A stretch of DNA of 64,000 nt from Liquorilactobacillus sucicola DSM 21376 = JCM 15457 (GCF_000612445.1 NZ_BALC01000002.1:397214-461213), one strand, 5' to 3'; positions 26,188 to 36,095 are shown, numbered from the stretch's first letter. Made by a program: numbers and translations. The notes: generated by a model from the sequence alone, not told the origin.

Positions 26188-27359
26188 TGCAAAAAAAAAG
26201 AATTGAATATTTCATAAAACACAATAGCCTTTTAAAAAAAATGTATATTTTTGTTGGAAGTTTGCTTTTGAGGTTATTAGGCATTTTTGTCAGCACAGAT
26301 AAAAATTTAGTTTTAATCGTTTCAAATTTAGGGAAAAATTTCAAAGGAAATAGTCCTTATGAAATTTACAAACATACAAAAGAGAATTCTAATTTACAAC
26401 ATTTGAATTTTGTGTGGGCTTTTGATAGTAAACAAATAGAAAAAAATCCTGAAATTAAATCTGTAAGGATAGATTCAATCAAATATTTTTTAACTAGTTT
26501 AAAAGCAAAATATTGGATAACAGATGTTAACATAGAGAGAAGTCTAAATTATAAAAAGAAAGCTACGATTTATTTGAATACGTGGCATGGTGTGGCTTTA
26601 AAGAAGATAGGTAATGATGACAAAAATTCAGGGAGATATGATTATTCGGGCATAAACTATTTGTGTGTTTCTGGGAGACATGATGAAAAAGTATACACGT
26701 CCGCTTTGAATGCTAGCTCAAGATCTTTTCTTGAGGTAGGAATGCCAAGAAATGATAGAATTTATCATGCGACAAAAGAAGAAAAAGATGCATTGAAAAG
26801 AAAATTCAAAATAGATTCTAATAAAAAGATTATTTTATATGCTCCAACTTGGCGAGACAGCAGAGATAGTGGAAAAGATTATGATTTTGAAGTACCAATT
26901 AATTTTGAAAAATGGCAAAAGTTATTAGGCGAAGATTTTGTTGTCTTTATGAGAGCTCATGATAGAACTAGTAAGTTATTAAATGTTAAGTTTAATAACT
27001 TTGTGAGAGATTTTTCTGAGTATGAAGATTTAAATGATTTATTGATAGTTGCGGATTTATTAATTACAGATTATTCATCCATACTTTTTGATTATTCTAT
27101 TCTTTTAAAACCGTTTATATGCTACTGTTACGACTATGAAGAATATTCGAAAAAAAGAGGCTTTTATTTTGATCCTAAAGCAGTATATCCAGATGGCGTA
27201 ATGGAAAGTGAAGAAGAAGTTTTGAGCGAAGTAGGGAAAATTAACTATGAAACCAAAAGTGAAAGTGCAAATTATGTAAGAGATAAATTTATGGAATTTA
27301 CCAAAGGAAATGCTACTGAACAATGTACAAAAGTCTTATTTGGAGGAGAATCTGATTGA
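26187..27359 (+). CDS. CDP-glycerol glycerophosphotransferase (TagB/TarB-like)
   Basis: A 390-residue membrane-associated transferase that adds glycerol phosphate from CDP-glycerol to a lipid-linked acceptor. An N-terminal hydrophobic stretch (KKMYIFVGSLLLRLLGIFV) anchors it. Family motifs include YLNTWHGVALKKIG (catalytic His), VGMPRNDRI, LYAPTWRDS and LLITDYSSILFDYSIL. With TagD next door it likely decorates the EPS repeat with phosphoglycerol; a true teichoic acid primase is the alternative. Codon use here is strikingly AT-rich, as in the next genes to 29528. Confidence 0.88.
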   Translation: MQKKRIEYFIKHNSLLKKMYIFVGSLLLRLLGIFVSTDKNLVLIVSNLGKNFKGNSPYEIYKHTKENSNLQHLNFVWAFDSKQIEKNPEIKSVRIDSIKYFLTSLKAKYWITDVNIERSLNYKKKATIYLNTWHGVALKKIGNDDKNSGRYDYSGINYLCVSGRHDEKVYTSALNASSRSFLEVGMPRNDRIYHATKEEKDALKRKFKIDSNKKIILYAPTWRDSRDSGKDYDFEVPINFEKWQKLLGEDFVVFMRAHDRTSKLLNVKFNNFVRDFSEYEDLNDLLIVADLLITDYSSILFDYSILLKPFICYCYDYEEYSKKRGFYFDPKAVYPDGVMESEEEVLSEVGKINYETKSESANYVRDKFMEFTKGNATEQCTKVLFGGESD

Positions 27360-28273
27360 ATTTAGAAAAAAATGTTCTAGCAATTGTTGTAACGTATAAT
27401 AGAAAAAAGTTGCTTAAGGAGTGCCTTACCAACTTGTTTTCTCAAAAATATGATTGTGATGTATTGGTAGTGGATAATTGTAGTACTGACGGAACAAAAC
27501 AGTATATCAGAGATTTTTTAGAAAATAAAAAGTTAACGTATGTTAATACGGGAGCAAATTTAGGAGGGGCAGGTGGATTCAATTTTGCTTTAAAGTATGC
27601 TTCTGATTTGAATTATGAATACTTTTGGATTATGGATGATGATACCATGCCACCTAAAGATTGTTTATCAAATTTAATAAATGCAGCAAATGACTTAAAA
27701 AATGATTTTGGATTTCTATGCAGTTATGCTAAATTTACGGATGGAAACGCATGTTTAATGAATGTTCCACTGATTTCGGATGATTGGTACAATGGAAATA
27801 ATATACATAATTCATTGATAAAAGTTAAAAAGGCTACATTTGTATCGTTCTTCTTAAAAAAAGAAATCGTTGAAAAAGTTGGATTACCAATCAAAGACTT
27901 TTTTATATGGGGTGATGATTCTGAATACACTCAAAGAATATCAAGAAAAACTGATAAGTGCTATATGGTTTTAAACAGTTTGGTTACCCATAAAATGAAA
28001 AGCAATAAACAGGGTGACTTTAAAGCATTTTTGGGAGAAGAAGGAGAAAGAGAAAAAAGATTCTTCTTTTCAGTTAGAAATAGGTTCTTTATAGCTCGGC
28101 AAAAGGGTGGAAAGGAAGTTTGTATAACATTGTGCAAAACATTGACTATGTTAATGTTAGTACCATTTTTAGCTAAAAGTCATCGAGTAAATAAGCAATT
28201 GATAATTCTAAAAGGAATTACTAAAGGAATGAATTTTAACCCTAAGATTGAGTTTTTGGGGAAAGCAAAATGA
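27356..28273 (+). CDS. GT2 glycosyltransferase, GlfT2-like
   Basis: A 305-residue family 2 transferase. The nucleotide-binding start is LAIVVTYNRKKLLKECL, followed by VVDNCSTDGT. The GANLGGAGGFNFAL and WIMDDDTMPP motifs are characteristic of galactofuranosyl/rhamnosyltransferase members. With UDP-galactopyranose mutase in the same cluster, a galactofuranosyltransferase is the best guess. The start is TTG at 27356, overlapping the previous stop as TTGA, seven bases after GGAGGAG. Confidence 0.85.
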   Translation: MNLEKNVLAIVVTYNRKKLLKECLTNLFSQKYDCDVLVVDNCSTDGTKQYIRDFLENKKLTYVNTGANLGGAGGFNFALKYASDLNYEYFWIMDDDTMPPKDCLSNLINAANDLKNDFGFLCSYAKFTDGNACLMNVPLISDDWYNGNNIHNSLIKVKKATFVSFFLKKEIVEKVGLPIKDFFIWGDDSEYTQRISRKTDKCYMVLNSLVTHKMKSNKQGDFKAFLGEEGEREKRFFFSVRNRFFIARQKGGKEVCITLCKTLTMLMLVPFLAKSHRVNKQLIILKGITKGMNFNPKIEFLGKAK

Positions 28274-28293
28274 ATTATTAGAAAGGGAAAAAA

Positions 28294-29528
28294 ATGGTAA
28301 AGCTGAAGTTAAATCTTTTTTCTACTCTGGAATACTTAGTATCTTTTTTTATAATTTTGGAATGTCGCTCAGTATATTACCTATCAATAGGTAATTCAAA
28401 AAAGATTATCATCGTTATGCTATTAGTTTCTGTATCTATATTATGCTTTTTTACAGTGCTTAGGCCGGACTTTCATGTTGATTTAAAAGAAACAATCTTT
28501 CTGTCTTTTTGGAATTTATATATGTTTGTTTATATTGTTGTTTCTGGCGGAGAGATTAAACAAGTGATTTTAAGATACTGCTTGTTTTTCTCTTTAATGT
28601 ATGTTTATTTTTATTATTGGAAAATTGAGCACTCAAAGGATTTTTTAAAAAGATACTCGAATATAGTTACTATCATCGCAATTATTTCTTTAGTGTTTTG
28701 GTTTTTTGGTTCGTTACTTAACTATTTAGAGCCAAGTGGCATTGTCAATATATATTGGGGGAAAGATATTGTAGTATCGAATTATCACTACGTATACTTT
28801 CAATGGCAAAATGATGCGGTGCTTTTTGGCAAAACTTTTTATAGAAATATTGGAATTTTCTCAGAAGCACCTATGTATGTAATTCACCTTTCTATTGCGT
28901 TTATGAGTAGTCTTTTCAGTAAAGAAAGAAACACATTCAAGTTGTGTGTATTATTCATAACTATGATTACTACCTTTTCTACTGCAGGGATAATAATAAT
29001 TTTGCTTATGATAATTTTAAAAAGAGCAAAAAAGTCTATAAAAAATTTTTTGTGGACAAGAAGGGAAAAATCTTGATTTTTTCGATGCCACTAATGCTAG
29101 CGATTCTTATTTTTATTGTCAAAGAATTAGTTTCGAACAAGCTGGCGACTAATTCTGGATTTAGTCGGTTAAATGATTTTTATTCGGGATTCATGGCATG
29201 GAAAGATCATCCCATTTTTGGAGCAGGCTATGGTGACATAACATCCAGACTTAAATATGTAAGTTCATTCAGATTGGCAAGAGCTGAGACTGGTTTTACC
29301 AATTCTCCCTTTGAGGTTTTAGATGAGGGGGGAATATACTTATTTCTACCATTTTTTATGTCGTTTGTTTTTTGTTTAAGATATGGGCTAAAGAAGCATA
29401 ACTATGAAGTTATTTGCTTTTTGGTGGGATTAACGTTTATATTTGTTGTTTGCATTTTTTCACGGACTTTTTTGATTCTTACTTTCTTAGCTGCTTCACA
29501 TGCTCTCTTTGGTATAAAAAAAGATTAA
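28294..29528 (+). pseudogene. EPS repeat-unit polymerase Wzy (cluster A), frameshifted
   Basis: A very hydrophobic protein of about 410 residues and 10-11 helices, with the large hydrophilic loop of O-antigen ligase/polymerase proteins. The frame breaks near 29035-29046, where six As stand before TTTTTTGTGG; a seventh restores KSIKKFFVDKKGKILIFSMP. The second part holds the conserved FMAWKDHPIFGAGYGD and TNSPFEVLDEGG motifs of Wzy/WaaL-type proteins. As sequenced it would lose its C-terminal third. It probably polymerises the cluster A repeat. Confidence 0.8.
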
Positions 29529-29686
29529 ATGTGTTTTTTTAAATCAATATACATTAAAGGGTATAGCAATCTATAAAGCTTGTAAGAAAATATCTCTCAC
29601 TGAGTAATTAATAACACTTCAGTTGATAATTAATTTGTGGAAAATTTATATTTAATTTCGTTGGGATACTAGGGCGAGGAGCTTTT

Positions 29687-31105
29687 ATGCAAATTGTTAA
29701 AAACTATCTTTACAATGTCAGTTACAATTTATTAGCAATAATTTTACCGATTTTTACGATACCGTATATTACTAGAGTATTGAATCCACGAGAGGTTGGG
29801 ATAAATTCGGCTACTAATTCTGTCATTACATATTTTTTGTTGGCAGGAACTTTAGGAATTACTATTTATGGTAATCGGGAAATAGCTACTAAAAGAGATG
29901 ATCACACAGCAAGATCACAGACTTTTTGGGAAATAGAATTTTTGCAAATTACTACTATTGCCGTCTCTTATATAGCTTTCTTGCTATATTTATCGCTCCA
30001 GCATGAGTTTCGCATCTATTTCTTTTATCAGTCTTTTTGGATTATCGCGGGAGCTTTTGATATTTCCTGGTTTTTTATGGGAATGGAAAACTTTAAAAAG
30101 ACAGTGGTCAGAAATATGTTGGTTAAAGTAATATCAGCTTGTTTGATTTTTACCTGTGTGAAATCACCAGATGATTTAGGGATTTATATACTGATTCTTT
30201 CTCTTTCTCAATTGATTGGAAATATAACACTCTGGCCGTATTTACCTAAGTTCATAAGGAAACCGATTTTTAGCAAATTGCATCCTTTACGGCATTTGCG
30301 TCCGACTTTGACATTATTTATCCCACAAGTTGCTATTTTGATTTATGTTTCTTTGAATAAAACGATGCTTTGGAAGCTTGATTCTGTCACTGCGTCAGGT
30401 TTCTATGACTATACTGATAAGATCACTAAGATAGCTCTTTCAGTTGTTACTTCTTTAGGAACCGTTTTATTACCTCGTATGTCGCATCTATATGGGAAGA
30501 AACAGTTTGATAAGATCAAATCTTACTTAATTAATTCTTCAAGTGCAATGTTGTTTATGGGGACTGCGTTAGCATTTGGTATTAGTGCAATTTCAAATAG
30601 TATTGTACATAAATTCTTGACGGTCAAATACCAACCGGTGGGAACACTGCTCATGATAGAAGCACCTGTCTTGATATTGATAGCTCTTAGCAATTTGGTT
30701 GGGCAGCAGTATCTACTTCCATTAAGAAGAACTAAGCAGTATACCAAATCGGTTACTTTAGGAGCTGTTACGAATATTGTGTTGAATATACCGTTGATAT
30801 TATTGTTAGGCGTTAAAGGCTCAATGATATCTACGGTTGTCTCCGAGGCTGTTGTCACAGGTTATCAGTTGTGGGTTATCCGCAATGACATAGATGTCAT
30901 ACGTTTGTTTGATGGCTTTTATAAATATGTAATAGCGGGTGTTTGCATGTTCGCAATAGTTTTCTATTTGGACAATTATTTAGTTCCAAGTTATCCGCAT
31001 ATGGCGCTTGAGATTCTAATAGGGGCTGTTGTTTATTGTTTAGTTAATTTTATTTTGAGAACGCCAGTAGTCAAACTGGCAAAAGAATTTTTGGCGACAA
31101 GGTAA
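29687..31105 (+). CDS. EPS flippase Wzx (cluster A)
   Basis: A 472-residue polysaccharide transporter of the MATE/MOP superfamily that flips the lipid-linked repeat unit. About 12-14 hydrophobic helices are visible. The N-terminal pattern NYLYNVSYNLLAIILPIFTIPYITRVLNP and the GITIYGNREIA and FDISWFFMGMENF segments are typical for Gram-positive Wzx. A GGCGAGGAG site precedes the ATG. It resembles the cluster B Wzx at 46549 only distantly. Confidence 0.92.
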   Translation: MQIVKNYLYNVSYNLLAIILPIFTIPYITRVLNPREVGINSATNSVITYFLLAGTLGITIYGNREIATKRDDHTARSQTFWEIEFLQITTIAVSYIAFLLYLSLQHEFRIYFFYQSFWIIAGAFDISWFFMGMENFKKTVVRNMLVKVISACLIFTCVKSPDDLGIYILILSLSQLIGNITLWPYLPKFIRKPIFSKLHPLRHLRPTLTLFIPQVAILIYVSLNKTMLWKLDSVTASGFYDYTDKITKIALSVVTSLGTVLLPRMSHLYGKKQFDKIKSYLINSSSAMLFMGTALAFGISAISNSIVHKFLTVKYQPVGTLLMIEAPVLILIALSNLVGQQYLLPLRRTKQYTKSVTLGAVTNIVLNIPLILLLGVKGSMISTVVSEAVVTGYQLWVIRNDIDVIRLFDGFYKYVIAGVCMFAIVFYLDNYLVPSYPHMALEILIGAVVYCLVNFILRTPVVKLAKEFLATR

Positions 31106-31136
31106 GTTGTTGTTATTAAAAATATGGGGTGAAGAA

Positions 31137-32249
31137 ATGAAAAATTATTTAGTAGTAGGTGCGGGTTTATTCGGAGCAACATTTGCTTATGAAGCGGCTA
31201 AACGCGGACATCAAGTTAAAGTAATTGAGAAAAGGGATCATATTGCTGGTAATATCTATACTAAGGAAGTTTCTGGTATTCAGGTTCACCAATACGGCGC
31301 ACATATTTTTCATACTAATAAAAAGGAAATCTGGGACTATGTTCATCAGTTTGCGGAATTCAACCGTTATACCAATACGCCAGTTGCTAATTATCATGGT
31401 GAAATCTACAACTTACCATTCAATATGAATACCTTTAATAAGTTATGGGGCGTGGTGACACCGCAAGAAGCGCTAGCGAAGATTGATGAACAGCGAGCAG
31501 TGCTAAAAGGAAAGAAACCAGAAAACTTAGAAGAGCAGGCTATTTCTCTAGTTGGAACTGATATCTATCAGAAGTTGATCAAGGACTACACTGAAAAACA
31601 ATGGGGACGATCAGCTAAAGATTTACCTTCTTTCATTATTCGACGTTTACCAGTGCGTTTAACGTATGACAATAACTACTTCAATGATCCTTATCAAGGG
31701 ATACCTATTGGTGGATACACGCAAATCGTTGAGAAAATGCTCGCTAGTGACTTGATCACAGTTGAAACTAATACAGACTTTTTTGAACATCAGGCTGAGT
31801 ATTTGAAGAATTATGACGAAGTAGTATTTACTGGTATGATTGATCAATACTTTGACTACCGTTATGGAGAGTTGGAGTATCGCAGTTTGAGTTTTGAAAC
31901 TGAGGAGCTGCAACAAGATAATTATCAAGGCAACGCGGTTGTCAATTATACTGATGCGCAAACTAAGTTTACAAGAATTATTGAACACAAGCACTTTGAG
32001 TTTGGTAAGGGTGACAAGAACAAGACCATTATTACACGTGAATATCCTAAAACATGGCATCGTGGTGATGAGCCTTACTACCCAGTTAATAATTCTGAAA
32101 ACAATGCGTTGTACAAGAAATATAAAAAGCTTGCTGATGCTGATGCTAGCAACGTGATCTTCGGTGGTCGTTTAGGTCAATACCGCTATTACAATATGGA
32201 TCAAGTTATTGGAGCAGCATTAGTTACGGTTAAGAATGTCCTGGACTAA
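31137..32249 (+). CDS. glf: UDP-galactopyranose mutase
   Basis: A 370-residue flavoenzyme converting UDP-galactopyranose to UDP-galactofuranose. The FAD motif VVGAGLFGATFAYEAAKRG opens the protein. VHQYGAHIFHTNKKEIW, YNLPFNMNTFNKLWG, DYTEKQWGRSAKDLP, PYQGIPIGGYTQI and FGGRLGQYRYYNMD are all conserved GLF segments. The ATG at 31137 follows GGGGTGAAGAA; the upstream in-frame TTG at 31107 lacks a site. Last gene of cluster A. Confidence 0.96.
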   Translation: MKNYLVVGAGLFGATFAYEAAKRGHQVKVIEKRDHIAGNIYTKEVSGIQVHQYGAHIFHTNKKEIWDYVHQFAEFNRYTNTPVANYHGEIYNLPFNMNTFNKLWGVVTPQEALAKIDEQRAVLKGKKPENLEEQAISLVGTDIYQKLIKDYTEKQWGRSAKDLPSFIIRRLPVRLTYDNNYFNDPYQGIPIGGYTQIVEKMLASDLITVETNTDFFEHQAEYLKNYDEVVFTGMIDQYFDYRYGELEYRSLSFETEELQQDNYQGNAVVNYTDAQTKFTRIIEHKHFEFGKGDKNKTIITREYPKTWHRGDEPYYPVNNSENNALYKKYKKLADADASNVIFGGRLGQYRYYNMDQVIGAALVTVKNVLD

Positions 32250-32280
32250 GAGGGAAGATATACTGATTCTCTAATCAATG

Positions 32281-32315
32281 AGGAGTCTGATTATTAATTG
32301 GGCTCCTTTTTTGGT
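32281..32315 (+). terminator. terminator of EPS cluster A
   Basis: GGAGTC ... GGCTCC arms (one G-U pair) and TTTTTTGG follow the glf stop by about 40 bases. Confidence 0.65.
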
Positions 32316-32396
32316 GTTTTGTAATGGGATTTAATACATTCAAAGATTTGTTTTTTCTTATCAGGCTATTGAAGAAATGTTTCGTTGTATATATGT

Positions 32397-32433
32397 AAAA
32401 AAATAGTATTGATGTTATTTTTCACCAATACTA
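32397..32433 (-). terminator. terminator of the 31-residue peptide gene
   Basis: On the minus strand: TAGTATTG, 14-base loop, CAATACTA, then seven Ts. It stands 36 bases after the peptide's stop codon. Confidence 0.85.
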
Positions 32434-32469
32434 AAGATGTTTGGCCTATATCATAATATGAAAAATCAA

Positions 32470-32565
32470 CTAGATTCTAAAAAAAGCTTTGATTAACAAT
32501 GCAAACAATATCCAAAAAGCAAGACTTGGTAACAGACTGTATTTTATTCCTCTAAATAATGCCAT
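32470..32565 (-). CDS. 31-residue membrane peptide, not recognised
   Basis: A short gene with complete signals: -10 TATACT at 32596-32591, ribosome site AAGGGGGT seven bases before the ATG at 32565, and an intrinsic terminator after the stop. The peptide starts MALFRGIKYS and continues with a hydrophobic helix LLPSLAFWILFALLIKAF, ending with FRI; positive charges (R5, K8, K26, R30) lie at both ends. It is transcribed against the EPS genes. Candidates are a small regulatory membrane protein or a toxin-like peptide. No antisense RNA or paired gene is apparent. Confidence 0.65.
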   Translation of the reverse strand: MALFRGIKYSLLPSLAFWILFALLIKAFFRI

Positions 32566-32590
32566 GTTCAAGACCCCCTTGCTTGAATAC

Positions 32591-32621
32591 AGTATAGCGT
32601 TAATGTGTAATCTTTTGACAA
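32591..32621 (-). promoter_or_regulatory. promoter of the 31-residue peptide gene
   Basis: On the minus strand: TTGTCA (32621-32616), a long 19-base spacer, TATACT (32596-32591). Confidence 0.5.
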
Positions 32622-32845
32622 AGACATGGTAAAGGTTGTGTAAACTTTAAAATATAGAAAGAATTATTTTTGTAATTATATAAAAGCTCAGGCTAAGACA
32701 GCTAGATTTGGTCTAGATAGTGGACTTTAGGAAGGAAAACTATTAAGTAAAAGCAAAGAATATAAAGAAACTCTTTAGATCATCATTGAAAGTCGATTTT
32801 TAAGTTGTATCATTAATATATAACAGTATTTGGAGGTAATAAGGA

Positions 32846-33733
32846 ATGAAAACTTGTCCAAAATGTCTTTCAAAGATGAAAGACGACGTTAATTTCTGTA
32901 CTAATTGCGGTACGAAGTTAACTGATATTGAATCACAAGTGACAGTAGAGGCTGATGCTGCACAACAAAAAACGCAAGGCAACAGTAATACTTCGCAGGG
33001 AAATGCTGCTAAGCAAGCCACCGCAGTCGATACACAAGCCATCCAAAGTGCACTCCAGGGCTATTGGTCATGGCTGCTTGGATCATGGAAAAGTCCTTTT
33101 AAAGCCCAGAAGACGACAAAATACGCTGGTATACTAACTTTGTTTTTAGAAAGTTTGTTTTTTACTTTAGGTATTGGTCATGGAGCGCAAAAAGCAGCTT
33201 CTGCAGCAACGAATGCAGCTAATGACTTTTTAGGAGCTTTTTCCAACTCTAATTCATCAACTTACAATTCAACATATTCTGTTGGTTTTGGTTTTTACTT
33301 TGCCATTATTTTAATAATTCTGGTTGCGGCTGTAGCAATGATCGGAATCGCTTTTTTGATTCATCGCGCAGTTGGCGGATCTGCAGTAACTGAAACATTT
33401 ATTGATTATTTGAATCGCCTAGCGCATTACAGCAGTTCGATCTTACTTTTGACTTTTGTATTTTTCTTAATTGCTGTATCTGGGACAGTTGGTTTGGTGT
33501 CAATGTTGGTTATCAGCATACTTCTTCTTTTAATTTCACTTGTCTGGACTATAACGATTATCTGTGGAGTCGTTCAGCTTGAGAACGGAGGCCAGTTGGA
33601 TAGGATTTATGGAGCTGTTATTACTGGCGCTATCTGTATGCTTATTGAAGGAATTGCAGTTTCCTTGGTAATCTCCAAATTAGGTGATACAGCCGGTTCT
33701 TTCATCTCGTCAATGTTCAGAGGAGGTTTATAG
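32846..33733 (+). CDS. zinc-ribbon membrane protein
   Basis: A 295-residue protein. The N-terminus is a CxxC...CxxC zinc ribbon (C4, C7, C18, C21), followed by a Gln/Ala-rich linker and about five hydrophobic helices (first near 95-115; then FYFAIILIILVAAVAMIGIAFLI and two long C-terminal ones). No enzymatic motif is seen. Its stop at 33733 abuts the TcaA-like gene's ATG at 33734, and the AGAGGAGG site of that gene lies in its last codons, so the pair is co-translated and probably works together in the envelope. Confidence 0.75.
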   Translation: MKTCPKCLSKMKDDVNFCTNCGTKLTDIESQVTVEADAAQQKTQGNSNTSQGNAAKQATAVDTQAIQSALQGYWSWLLGSWKSPFKAQKTTKYAGILTLFLESLFFTLGIGHGAQKAASAATNAANDFLGAFSNSNSSTYNSTYSVGFGFYFAIILIILVAAVAMIGIAFLIHRAVGGSAVTETFIDYLNRLAHYSSSILLLTFVFFLIAVSGTVGLVSMLVISILLLLISLVWTITIICGVVQLENGGQLDRIYGAVITGAICMLIEGIAVSLVISKLGDTAGSFISSMFRGGL

Positions 33734-35161
33734 ATGGCTGAAGAGATGTTTTGTCCCAATTGTGGAACAAAAGTTAAAACAGGCGAAGCGTTTTGTCCCA
33801 ACTGTGGTTATAAGTTAAGTTCAACAGCTAAATCAGCTGCATCTAGTGAAAGAAATGAAGACACATCTGCAACTTCTGTTGAATCTGAGCAGTCTTTACA
33901 GCGCAGCACAGCGGCTCAGCCACAAAGGCCGCTTAATAAACCCTTGATTATCGCTGTTGTTGCGGTCATTGTGGTTTTGGTAGGTGGTTATTTAGGATTA
34001 AAAGACTACTATCAACCGCAAAAGCAGCTTGATCGAATTATTTCAGCTATGGGAAATACAGATGCGAATGTGGCAAAGTATGTCAAAACTGATGATCCAA
34101 CATTGCAACATAAATTATCAGAAAAGAGTTTAAAGCCCACGCAGAAGTACTTCGAAAGTAATAGACAAGATTTAGCTGACTTAAAGAGTTCGCTTCAAAA
34201 GGAAAATGCGTATGATAACAGTACCTATTCGATTGAACAGAGCGGTAATGCGTGGTTGTTTTTCCCACGCTACAAGTTGAACATCAAGGCAGCTTATGTA
34301 ACCTTGTCTAGTAACCATAATGGTGTAGCATTCTATCAAGATGGCAAGAAGATATGGACAACAACAAGTGACAGCTCAACTAAAAAAGTTGGGCCGCTCT
34401 TTCCCGGTAAATATACTTTTAAATCTGTTGGAAAGATCGCTGGAAGAAAGCTGGGCAACACTTCAACCAATGTTTTGACCTCTGGCACACAGAACGTATC
34501 TTTGAAGTTGAGGATAGCAACGTTCACTGTCAAGGGACGTCAAGGAGCAGATGTTTATCTAAATGGTAAGAAGGCAGGTACGCTCAATAACGAAGGAAAA
34601 CTGAAATTTAAGGACTATCCAATCAGTAACGACCTGAAGGCTTCAATTGCGATTCCAGTTTCGGGTCAAACTTTGAGGTCGAAATCAGTCGATGTTAACG
34701 CTAAATTGATGTATGGGGAAACCACTATTACTCCCGCCTTCAAGGGCGTGGTATCCAAGTCGGATGCAGAAGAATTATTGGAAAGTGCTTTTTCAGGAAC
34801 TCAGTCTGGCACTGAAGATTCATCAACTGCTGAACTGTTTGATGGACAGGAAAGCAATTCAAGTTATAATGATTTGTTGAAGTTCTTTGATTCCTTTAAG
34901 ACTAATGACAATATCGATGATTATACAGCTGAGGTTTCAAAAGTAAACTCAGTTACGCCAGCAGGCAAAAACAAGGCAACCGTTTCTTACTCAGTTAAGT
35001 ATACCTTTAATAATAGCGGTGATGCTGGAGACTCGACAAAGGTTCAGCAATTTACCTATCCTAATGCAGAAATCATCAAGCAAGGCGATGACTATAAAAT
35101 TAAGACAATTGGTGTTACTAAGTCGGCTGACTGGGAGAAAAATTATTCCAATGATGATTAA
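33734..35161 (+). CDS. TcaA-like zinc-ribbon envelope protein
   Basis: A 475-residue single-pass protein. A zinc ribbon (C7, C10, C21, C24) in the cytoplasm is followed by a low-complexity linker, one membrane helix (about 75-93, LIIAVVAVIVVLVGGYLGL) and a long extracellular part. The extracellular repeats carry LFPGKYTFKSV and ADVYLNGKKAGTL, typical of TcaA-family proteins linked to glycopeptide response in staphylococci. The C-terminus is an NTF2-like domain (VTPAGKNKATVSYSVKYTF). A paralogue lies at 56773 with the same core but a different C-terminal domain. Confidence 0.82.
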   Translation: MAEEMFCPNCGTKVKTGEAFCPNCGYKLSSTAKSAASSERNEDTSATSVESEQSLQRSTAAQPQRPLNKPLIIAVVAVIVVLVGGYLGLKDYYQPQKQLDRIISAMGNTDANVAKYVKTDDPTLQHKLSEKSLKPTQKYFESNRQDLADLKSSLQKENAYDNSTYSIEQSGNAWLFFPRYKLNIKAAYVTLSSNHNGVAFYQDGKKIWTTTSDSSTKKVGPLFPGKYTFKSVGKIAGRKLGNTSTNVLTSGTQNVSLKLRIATFTVKGRQGADVYLNGKKAGTLNNEGKLKFKDYPISNDLKASIAIPVSGQTLRSKSVDVNAKLMYGETTITPAFKGVVSKSDAEELLESAFSGTQSGTEDSSTAELFDGQESNSSYNDLLKFFDSFKTNDNIDDYTAEVSKVNSVTPAGKNKATVSYSVKYTFNNSGDAGDSTKVQQFTYPNAEIIKQGDDYKIKTIGVTKSADWEKNYSNDD

Positions 35162-35275
35162 GTAAAACATAAGTTTTGAAAATTAGTTAAAGAATATTGA
35201 AAGCAAAGCTTGCAAATATGACTTTATCTAATAGTTATGATATATTTGACTCGTGTTATATAACATGTGAACAGC

Positions 35276-35315
35276 ACTACAGGCTAGGCTATGATAACGC
35301 CTAGTCTTTTTTATT
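35276..35315 (+). terminator. CTAG-type hairpin repeat 2
   Basis: GGCTAGG and CCTAGTC around CTATGATAACG, followed by TTTTTTATTTT. The loop TATGATAACG and the upstream CATGTG match the copy at 4710. Confidence 0.75.
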
Positions 35316-35326
35316 TTGTGTTCATC

Positions 35327-35375
35327 AAAGCAGGGGAAAGTCTGCCAATATTTGTTAGTTTTTGATAATAACTAC
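35327..35375 (+). repeat. 49-bp exact repeat, copy 1
   Basis: Identical over 49 bases (AAAGCAGGGGAAAGTCTGCC to TAATAACTAC) to 51061-51109, where it borders the truncated ISL3 element. It may be a leftover of the same or another mobile element. Confidence 0.8.
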
Positions 35376-36095
35376 AGCTTTTAGGAAAAATTTTATTGCA
35401 GATCAAGTTCTAAATAAGGCTGGGTACTATAGTTATAAAGAGCAGAGAATATTATGTATGAACCCGCATTTTAAGATGGAGCAACCTTTTTTTGATAGTC
35501 AGTAGTCAACCAATCTAAAAATATCAAAAAAACATTGAACGTAATTATTGCTTAATAGCTCTGACTAAGTTTTAGATGCTGTTAGACAATAATTATATAT
35601 AAGAGACATTTTAAAAAATAGATAGTATTAAAAAGTCACAGCTTATTCGTAGAGAATAGTATCTTAGTTGGTGCAATGAAAAAAATCTCGCCTCACTACA
35701 TGTATGGGGGGGGTAGGCTATCTATGAAATCGTCGTTTTTTTAATAAAATTGTTCTAATTTTTTGCATTATTTTTTTAGGCGCGCTTAATACTACACCAT
35801 ATATTTTTAGAAAAAGATTTTATTTCTTTAGGAGATAAGGTCTTTTTTTGTATATAAAAGTTATATTGTAAGGCTTTTTTTATTTAGCATATTATATGGA
35901 TCACTTTTTATATTTGTTTGTTTATTCTGTTTAAATGTGTATAATAATAATCGTAAATAGTTACTATTAACTTTTTATATTTTATTATCGGGAGTGATGT
36001 GGAATATTTTACATTTAGGTGTCTTTGAAAATTTTTATTATGTTTTGGAAAATAAATAGTCTATTTTAGTGCTTTTGATCAGGAGGGGGTTTAGT
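35376..36095. other. AT-rich non-coding region before EPS cluster B
   Basis: No credible gene. It has an eight-G run near 35706 and a possible promoter with TATAAT at 35940-35945 behind TTGTTT (16-base spacer), which could serve cluster B after a leader of about 140 bases. The low complexity and repeat content suggest old insertions. Confidence 0.4.

Noticed and set aside
25783..27359. tagD-tagB as a true wall teichoic acid operon
   Set aside because: They are embedded in one transcription direction with EPS primase, Wzx and Wzy, and no TagA, TagF or TagGH is present.
35700..35715. Eight-G run as a possible G-quadruplex or phase-variable tract
   Set aside because: It is a single tract in a gap, not in a gene or clear promoter; nothing ties it to regulation.
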